Origin: AC-32 sp963788215
GTDB lineage: Bacteria > Actinomycetota > Thermoleophilia > Gaiellales > Gaiellaceae
NCBI GenBank assembly: GCA_963788215.1
Contig: CAWBFX010000010.1
Span: 1,054,001 to 1,118,000 of the forward strand
Direction of reading: 5' to 3'
DNA: 64,000 nucleotides
Within the stretch, counting starts at the first letter, position 1; each line of letters starts with the position of its first letter. Of the stretch, positions 58,880-64,000 are shown piece after piece. The translations under genes and the position numbers were made by a program. The notes beneath the pieces were generated by a model. That model saw only the letters and a program-made list of their open reading frames with translations, made no database searches and was not told the origin of the DNA.

Positions 58880-59785
58880 GTGGATGTGGTCCGGGCAGGC
58901 TGGGCCAGCGCTTCCTTTCTGGCCTACACGGGCGCGCTGACGATCCTTCTGGCGGCGGTCTGGCTCGAGTCGACCCTGTCCGACCAGTATGAGGCGGCCG
59001 CGTTCGTCGGCTGGTCGGCGCTCATGCTCGCCGGCGCCGCTACCTGCGCGTTCGTCGCCCGGCGCCGCGGGCGGCCCCTGCTGGCCGGCCTGTTCGCGTT
59101 CGTCTCCGTCGCGCTCTTCGCCGTCTTCGTCGCGGCGCTCGAGGACTGGTTCGGGTGGCTCTCGCACGACTCTCCGCTGCACGGCTTCCACCTGAGCCTG
59201 CTCCTGCTGGAGGTCCTGACTGTGATCGCGGCGCTCTGGGCGCTGCACGTCTTCCACCACCCGCTGCTCGTGCTCGCGGCGGCGGGCGTGGGCTGGTTCT
59301 TCGTCACCGATGTCCTCTCGAGCGGCGGCAACTGGTCCGCCTGGGTCACGCTGCTCTACGGCCTCTTCCTGCTCCCGATCGCGCTCGGCGCGAACCCCGT
59401 CTACGGGTTCTGGCTGAACGTCGTCTCGGGCGTGACGATCGGCGGGGCGCTTCTGTGGTTCTGGCACTCGGGCGACTGGCACTTCATCCTGATCGGGCTG
59501 GCCGGGCTCGCGTACGTCTTCTTCGGAGGCGCCACGAGGCGCTCGAGCTGGACCGTGCTGGGCGCGTTCGGACTACTGCTGACGGCCGCGCACTTCATCG
59601 ACAAGTGGTCCGGGGGGTCGCTCAACCCGTTGTCGCTCATCTTCGGAAGCGAGGGGCCGAGGCACGCATGGGCGCGCCCGTTCGGGCTCGTCGTCCTCGG
59701 GTTCGTCTACGTGGCGCTGGCGATCGTCGTGCGGGCTCGCTACCCGGACCGTGAGGCTACGCCCCGGCCGGCAGCCGGACCGTGA
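58880..59785 (+). CDS. Multi-pass membrane protein (301 aa)
   Basis: The protein has about nine hydrophobic segments and no soluble domain. Loops contain aromatic and histidine residues (DWFGWLSHDSPLHGFH, ALHVFHHPLL, WFWHSGDWHFI), which might bind a metal or haem. No family is recognised. GTG 58880 is the only reasonable start. The last 29 bases overlap the end of the convergent kinase gene. Confidence 0.68.
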   Translation: MDVVRAGWASASFLAYTGALTILLAAVWLESTLSDQYEAAAFVGWSALMLAGAATCAFVARRRGRPLLAGLFAFVSVALFAVFVAALEDWFGWLSHDSPLHGFHLSLLLLEVLTVIAALWALHVFHHPLLVLAAAGVGWFFVTDVLSSGGNWSAWVTLLYGLFLLPIALGANPVYGFWLNVVSGVTIGGALLWFWHSGDWHFILIGLAGLAYVFFGGATRRSSWTVLGAFGLLLTAAHFIDKWSGGSLNPLSLIFGSEGPRHAWARPFGLVVLGFVYVALAIVVRARYPDREATPRPAAGP

Positions 59786-61877
59786 ACCGCGAGCCTCGGC
59801 CGGGCTCCGACTCGACGTCGAGCCGGCCGTTCATGCGCTCCACGAGCTCGCGGCAGATGTAGAGACCGAGCCCACTGCCGCCGACGCCGCGGGTCTGCTG
59901 CGGGTCGAGCCGGTAGAACTTCTCGAAGATCCGCTCGCGCTCGGAGCTCGGGATCCCGAGCCCCTCGTCGGCGACCTCGATCAGACATTCGCCGTTGACG
60001 GAGTCGAGCTTGATCTCGACGTCACCTCCGTCCGGGGAGTACTTGATCGCGTTGTCGACGAGGTTGACGAGCACCTGCCTGAGCTTGTTGACGTCACAGA
60101 GAATCGGGCGCGTCGTGTTCTTGTTCACGCGCAGCGCGATTCCCTCGGGGACGTGCAGGGCCGCCGACTCGATCACGCCGTCGGCGAGCTCGCCGGGGTC
60201 GCAGTTCTCGAGGTCGAAGGACACGGCGTCCGCGTCGATCTGCCCCGCGACGAGGATCTGGTCGACGATCTGCGCCAGCCGAAGCGACTCTCCCTCGATG
60301 ATCTCGAGGAACGTCGACTCGTCGGACTCCTCGAGCTCGAGGTCCTCTCTCCGGAGCGTGCGAACTGCTCCGTAGATGGCCGCGAGCGGCGTGCGCAGCT
60401 CGTGGGATGCAGTCGCGACGAAGTCGCTTCGGGTCTTCTCGAGCCCCTGCTCGGCGGTCACGTCGCGGAGGGCGTACACCGTGCCTTCGCCGAAGTCCAC
60501 GCCGGAGGCGGAGAGCCAGAGCTCCCGGCCCTGGATGGTCAGCGGCACCGTCACGGGCCGGGCGAGGGCGTCGCCGGGCTCAACAAGCGGAACGTGTGAG
60601 CTGAGCAGTTCCCAGGCAGGAATGACAGCCTCGACCCGCCGGCCCACGGCGTCGTCTTCGGAGACGCCGGTGATCAGCGCGGCCGCCGGATTCCAGTGGC
60701 GGACGAAGCCCGCGCGGTCGAGGAGGACGACTCCGTCGGCGACGTACGCAAGGGCGCGCGCTGCGTTCGCGCCCTTCTCGGCCTCCTGGAAAAGCCGCGA
60801 GTTGTCGACCGCGACCCCGGCGCGCCGGGCGAGCTCGATCGCGAGGTCGAAGTCGGGCTGCGTAAACGGGGGATGCTTCTCGGCGGCGATCAGCGAGACC
60901 GCGCCGAGCGTCCGGCCGCGCGCGATGAGCGGGACGCAGATCGACGAGCGCAGGCCGAGCTCGTCGATGATCTGGCGGAGGTCCTCGTCGTCGCCGACGG
61001 CTTCCTCGATGAGCTCTTCCGGAAGCTCCGGGAGAAAGTCCGGCTGGCCGGTGCGGATCACCTGAGCGACCCCGTGCGGCTGGGCGGGGTCGGGCGGGTA
61101 GCGCTCCTGCAGCTCGTAGGCCCACTTGACCTTCTCGGGGTCCTCGTGCGCAACCGCGAGTCGCTGGATCTCGCCGTTCGGGCCGACCATGTCGATCGCA
61201 CACCAGTCGGCGAGGCGGGGGACCGCGAGCTGCGCGACGCGGCGCAGCGTCTGCTCGTAGTCGAGCGAGGAGGCGAGAAGCTCGCTCGCCTCCGCGATGA
61301 ACGAGAGCCGCTGCCGCGCCGACTGCTCGGCCGCGTAGAGCCGGGCGCGCTCGAGTGCCTGAGCCGCTTGGCCGGCGAGTGTGATCTTCATCTGGCGCCG
61401 CTCGTCGCTGAAGCGCATGTTCTCGCCGAAGGAGAGCGCGATCACGCCGAGCAACCGGTCGTCGAGCGCCAGCGGCAGCACGGCGATCGCGTGGCCGTCC
61501 CCGCCCTCTCGCTCGAGGGTCGGGAAGAGCCTGTTGCGCTCGGCGCGCGACTCGAGGAAGAGCGGCTCGCCGCTTCGGACGACGTACGACATCGGCAGGT
61601 CGGCGTCGACGGAGAACTGCCCGTACCTCTCGAAGATCGGGCCGCTGTAGCCGCTCTGTGCCAGCAGCGTGATCGAGCGGCCGTCCTCGCTCAGGAGTCC
61701 GATCGCGCCCGCGCGCGCCTCGGCTGCCCGGAGTCCTTCGGTGAGGATCGCGTCGAGCACCTGCTGCGGTGTGAGCGCTCCGGCGAGCCGCCCGGTGACG
61801 CGCTGCAGGCGGTTGGCGCGGTCGGCGGCCTCCGCGAGCGACTCGAGTGAGAGCGCCTGCGGGTCGAGCGTGGTCAT
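59757..61877 (-). CDS. Soluble hybrid-sensor histidine kinase with two GAF domains and a PAS domain
   Basis: The 706-residue kinase has GAF domains at about residues 35-180 and 195-365, a PAS domain at about 375-470 (ADGVVLLDRAGFVRHWNPAAA), the HisKA box TASHELRTPLAA with His482, and ATPase motifs NLVDNAIKYS, DEGLGIP and GGSGLGLYICREL. There is no membrane segment, so it senses cytoplasmic signals. ATG 61877 overlaps the receiver gene stop. The GAF domains lack an obvious haem or chromophore cysteine/histidine set, so the ligand is open. Confidence 0.87.
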   Translation of the reverse strand: MTTLDPQALSLESLAEAADRANRLQRVTGRLAGALTPQQVLDAILTEGLRAAEARAGAIGLLSEDGRSITLLAQSGYSGPIFERYGQFSVDADLPMSYVVRSGEPLFLESRAERNRLFPTLEREGGDGHAIAVLPLALDDRLLGVIALSFGENMRFSDERRQMKITLAGQAAQALERARLYAAEQSARQRLSFIAEASELLASSLDYEQTLRRVAQLAVPRLADWCAIDMVGPNGEIQRLAVAHEDPEKVKWAYELQERYPPDPAQPHGVAQVIRTGQPDFLPELPEELIEEAVGDDEDLRQIIDELGLRSSICVPLIARGRTLGAVSLIAAEKHPPFTQPDFDLAIELARRAGVAVDNSRLFQEAEKGANAARALAYVADGVVLLDRAGFVRHWNPAAALITGVSEDDAVGRRVEAVIPAWELLSSHVPLVEPGDALARPVTVPLTIQGRELWLSASGVDFGEGTVYALRDVTAEQGLEKTRSDFVATASHELRTPLAAIYGAVRTLRREDLELEESDESTFLEIIEGESLRLAQIVDQILVAGQIDADAVSFDLENCDPGELADGVIESAALHVPEGIALRVNKNTTRPILCDVNKLRQVLVNLVDNAIKYSPDGGDVEIKLDSVNGECLIEVADEGLGIPSSERERIFEKFYRLDPQQTRGVGGSGLGLYICRELVERMNGRLDVESEPGRGSRFTVRLPAGA

Positions 61878-62338
61878 GCGGCTTCCTCCGGCGGGTGCGT
61901 GATCTCGCGGCGGAGCGTTTCCGTTTCGCCTTGCCGGACGCGCGCCAGCGTGAGCTCGACCACGGTGGCGATGGAGACGGGGTCGAAAGGCTTGACGACG
62001 TAGCCGACGGCGCCCGCCTCTTCCCCGAGGTGACGGTCCTCCTGCCCCGCTCGCGCGGTCAGGAACACGATCGGGATCTCACGGGTCGCGGCGTCGGCGC
62101 CCAGCCTGCGCGCGACCTCCCAGCCGTCGAGGCCGGGCATCATCACGTCGAGCAGGATCAGGTCGGGGCGTTCTGTTCGAGCCAGTTCGAGGCCGGCTGT
62201 GCCGTCCGCCGCCTCGAGGACGTCGATCCCGGAGGCCGAGAGATTCACGCGGCAGAGCAAGCGGATCGTCTCTTCGTCGTCGATGACGAGCACCCGGCGT
62301 CCGAGGCGGGGCTCGGCCGAGCCTCGCTCGAGCTTCAT
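61874..62338 (-). CDS. Single-domain response regulator (receiver only)
   Basis: The 154-residue protein is a receiver with DDEETIRLL, phospho-acceptor Asp64 (LILLDVMMPGLDGWEVA), FLTARAG and the conserved VKPFDP lysine. No output domain follows, so it probably acts by protein contact, like CheY or Spo0F, downstream of the GAF/PAS kinase with which it overlaps by ATGA. The 165 bp upstream are shared with the divergent pdxT gene and show only the pdxT -10 box. Confidence 0.87.
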   Translation of the reverse strand: MKLERGSAEPRLGRRVLVIDDEETIRLLCRVNLSASGIDVLEAADGTAGLELARTERPDLILLDVMMPGLDGWEVARRLGADAATREIPIVFLTARAGQEDRHLGEEAGAVGYVVKPFDPVSIATVVELTLARVRQGETETLRREITHPPEEAA

Positions 62339-62491
62339 CGGATCGGACGAAGGACCACAGCGCCAGGCACTCCGGCGGCCGCCTGGCCGCAGAAGGCGCG
62401 CCGGAGCAGTTCGAAGGGGCTGGACGACCTCTCCTCTCACCTGCGGCTGCGAATTGTACGCGCGCATGGCCGGAACCGATAGTGCCGCCAC

Positions 62492-62497
62492 TACAAT
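62492..62497 (+). promoter_or_regulatory. -10 box of a leaderless transcript (pdxT)
   Basis: TACAAT ends six bases before GTG 62504, so the mRNA should begin at the start codon. It is the best match to the TANNNT consensus in the window. Confidence 0.55.
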
Positions 62498-62503
62498 CGA
62501 AAC

Positions 62504-63071
62504 GTGGACAGAAAGCCGAGAATCGGGGTGCTCGCCGTCCAGGGAAACGTGCGAGAGCACGCGGCGATGCTGCGAGACCTGGGCGCCGAGGCAGTGGAGG
62601 TGCGCAAGCCCGAACAGCTGCGCGACCTCGACGGGCTCGTGATTCCTGGGGGCGAGTCGACCGCGATCGCCCGACTGGTGCGGCTGTACGGCTCTCGAGG
62701 AGCCGATCCGCTCGTTCGAGCGGCCGGTCTTCGGCACCTGTGCCGGGATGATCCTCCTCGACCGCTCGCACCTCGGGTTGATCGACGTCGACGTGGAGCG
62801 CAATGCGTACGGCCGGCAGGTCGCGAGCTTCGAGGCCGACCTCCAGCTCGACGGTGACGACAAGCCCCTGCGGGGGGTCTTCATTCGCGCGCCGCGCGTG
62901 CAGGATGTCGGCCCGGACGTCGAAGTGCTGGCCGAGCGCGACGGCGAGCCGGTGCTGTTGCGGGACGGCCGCATGATCGTCGCGTCGTTCCATCCCGAGC
63001 TCACCAACGACACGCGTGTCCACGAGCGGTTCCTCGAGCTGGTGAAGGAGGCGATGAGTGTCCGGGCATAG
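62504..63071 (+). CDS. pdxT: Pyridoxal 5'-phosphate synthase, glutaminase subunit (frameshift at 62693)
   Basis: PdxT releases ammonia from glutamine for PdxS. The restored 188-residue protein has IGVLAVQGNVREHAAML, the GGEST oxyanion motif (VIPGGESTAIARL), the nucleophile Cys in FGTCAGMILLD and the His-Glu pair in ASFHPELTNDTRVHE. The frame breaks after LVRLYG; skipping T62693 gives LEEPIRSFERPVFGTCAG. As the gene is normally needed and all catalytic residues remain, this is most likely a one-base error. It overlaps yebC by 14 bases. Confidence 0.9.
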
Positions 63072-63813
63072 CAAGTGGTCTTCGATCAAGCACAAGAAGG
63101 GCGCGGCCGACAAGAAGCGCGGCCAGCTCTTCTCGAAGCTGTCGCGGGCGCTGATCGTCGCGGCACGCGAAGGCGGGCCGGACCCAGCGGCCAACCTCGC
63201 GCTCGCGAACGCGATCGAGAAGGCGCGCTCGTACTCGATGCCCAAGGACAACATCGATCGCGCGATCGCGCGCGGCTCCGGCGCCGACGCCGACGCGGAG
63301 GCGTTCGAGCAGGTTGTCTACGAGGGCTACGGCCCGAACGGCGTCGCGGTGATCGTCGAGGCGCTGACCGACAACCGCAATCGCACCGCGGCTGACGTGC
63401 GCGCGGCTTTCTCGAAGTACGACGGCAACCTCGGCGGCTCGGGCGCAGTCGCGTGGCTCTTCGAGCGGCGCGGCGTGATCCTCGTCGACGCCGAGCGCGC
63501 AGACGAGGACGACCTGACGCTCGCCGCGGCCGAGGGCGGAGCCGACGACGTCGAGCTCGACGGCTCGAGCTTCCGCGTCACGACCGGCGCCGAGTCGCTG
63601 AGCGCGGTCCGCGAGGCGATCGAGGGAGCCGGCATGGAGGTCGACTCCGCCGAGCTGACGATGGTGCCCAAGACCACGGTCAACCTCGAGGACGAGAGCG
63701 CCGCCCGGAAGACGCTGCGCCTGATCGACGCGCTCGAGGAGTCCGACGACGTGCAGGAGGTCTACTCCAACTTCGACATCCCCGAGCGCGTGATGGAGGC
63801 TGTAGCTACCTAG
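63058..63813 (+). CDS. yebC: YebC/PmpR-family regulatory protein
   Basis: The 251-residue protein opens SGHSKWSSIKHKKGAADKKRGQLFSKLSR, followed by DPAANLALANAIEKARSYSMPKDNIDRAI and NRNRTAADVRAAFSKYDGNLG, a full YebC signature. YebC proteins have been seen as DNA-binding regulators and, more recently, as ribosome-associated factors that help translation of difficult sequences such as polyproline. The window itself encodes a protein with about 40 prolines in a row. GTG 63058 lies inside pdxT, so both are coupled. It often precedes ruvC, which would lie beyond this window. Confidence 0.93.
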   Translation: MSGHSKWSSIKHKKGAADKKRGQLFSKLSRALIVAAREGGPDPAANLALANAIEKARSYSMPKDNIDRAIARGSGADADAEAFEQVVYEGYGPNGVAVIVEALTDNRNRTAADVRAAFSKYDGNLGGSGAVAWLFERRGVILVDAERADEDDLTLAAAEGGADDVELDGSSFRVTTGAESLSAVREAIEGAGMEVDSAELTMVPKTTVNLEDESAARKTLRLIDALEESDDVQEVYSNFDIPERVMEAVAT

Positions 63814-64000
63814 CGCGGGGCAGGTCGAGCACGACCTCGAAGGGGACGTCGCCGAGCAGGAAGCCCGCGTCGACCTCGCCGGTGAGCTTCACGTAGACGG
63901 GCTTGCGGTCGCGGAGCGCGACCTGGACGGCGGCGTCGTGGACCGAGCTCGGGTCGATAGGCAGCTTCGGCAGTAGCGGGCTGAGGTCCCGGAGCGCCTC
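63806..64000 (-). CDS. C-terminal end of an unidentified protein, cut by the window edge
   Basis: An open minus-strand frame runs from the right edge to TAG 63806-63808, eight bases inside the yebC end. The 64 visible residues (EALRDLSPLLPKLPIDPSS..., DRKPVYVKLTGEVDAGFLLGDVPFEVVLDLP) look like a compact alpha/beta or beta domain. I do not recognise the family. Convergent overlap with yebC agrees with the compact layout elsewhere. Confidence 0.55.
   Translation of the reverse strand, partial: EALRDLSPLLPKLPIDPSSVHDAAVQVALRDRKPVYVKLTGEVDAGFLLGDVPFEVVLDLPRAR

Overview
This 64 kb window comes from a high-GC Gram-positive-type bacterium. Short leaders with TANNNT -10 boxes, many GTG/TTG starts, ATGA/GTGA overlaps, an RPF-like transglycosylase, paired DUF892 domains and many secreted or lipid-anchored small proteins suggest a deep-branching actinobacterium. 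Class Thermoleophilia (Gaiellales/Solirubrobacterales) is my best guess, but this is inference without a marker tree. I see no insertion sequence, prophage, CRISPR array, rRNA or replication origin. There is one tRNA gene (CAU anticodon, 56846-56919). At least ten genes carry clean one-base frameshifts, mostly one extra G or C, so the sequence is probably a draft or metagenomic assembly with indel errors.

Layout. 78-4570: ferredoxin-dependent 2-oxoacid (pyruvate-type) oxidoreductase operon with a GltD-like flavoprotein and a small Hsp20-like protein, convergent with an ACT-domain malic enzyme (4595-6121). 6234-7576: YbaK, a small membrane protein and OsmC. 7605-14649: a two-component system flanked by two divergent cassettes, each with two small single-pass membrane proteins and a ferric-reductase-like haem membrane protein. 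One cassette adds ApbE; the other adds a 3Fe-4S-type ferredoxin and a flavin reductase. The same 12-bp direct-repeat pair stands in front of both cassettes. 14751-18458: a stress island with two universal stress proteins, a NarL-type two-component pair and a GreA-like protein, linked by similar 18-bp palindromes. 18574-31151: a cyclase-domain protein, small enzymes, a heterodimer-type ABC exporter pair, a peptidase, a kinase, a PLP enzyme and a TetR regulator.

31218-45156: a TetR-controlled oxidoreductase, a stand-alone double MshEN protein, then a run of secreted proteins (PASTA propeller, PKD/Ig protein, ScyD-like propeller, trypsin, RPF-like transglycosylase) mixed with QueF, a deoxyribosyltransferase-like protein, two sulfotransferases and an MFS permease. 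45206-50409: the principal-type sigma factor convergent with a seven-gene Mrp/Mbh-type cation antiporter module that lacks a MrpA core. 50495-57911: epimerase, nucleotidyltransferase, phosphoesterase, YjbQ, MarR-controlled MFS exporter, tRNA and small proteins. 57948-64000: pdxS, a GAF/PAS kinase with its receiver partner, pdxT and yebC, and a truncated gene at the right edge.

Working together. Malic enzyme and the ferredoxin oxidoreductase can link malate, pyruvate and acetyl-CoA to reduced ferredoxin. The twin ferric-reductase cassettes look like a regulated transmembrane electron-transfer module. PdxS/PdxT make pyridoxal phosphate from two separate leaderless promoters. The genome is very compact: five convergent gene pairs share a four-base stop, and nine genes appear to be transcribed without a leader.
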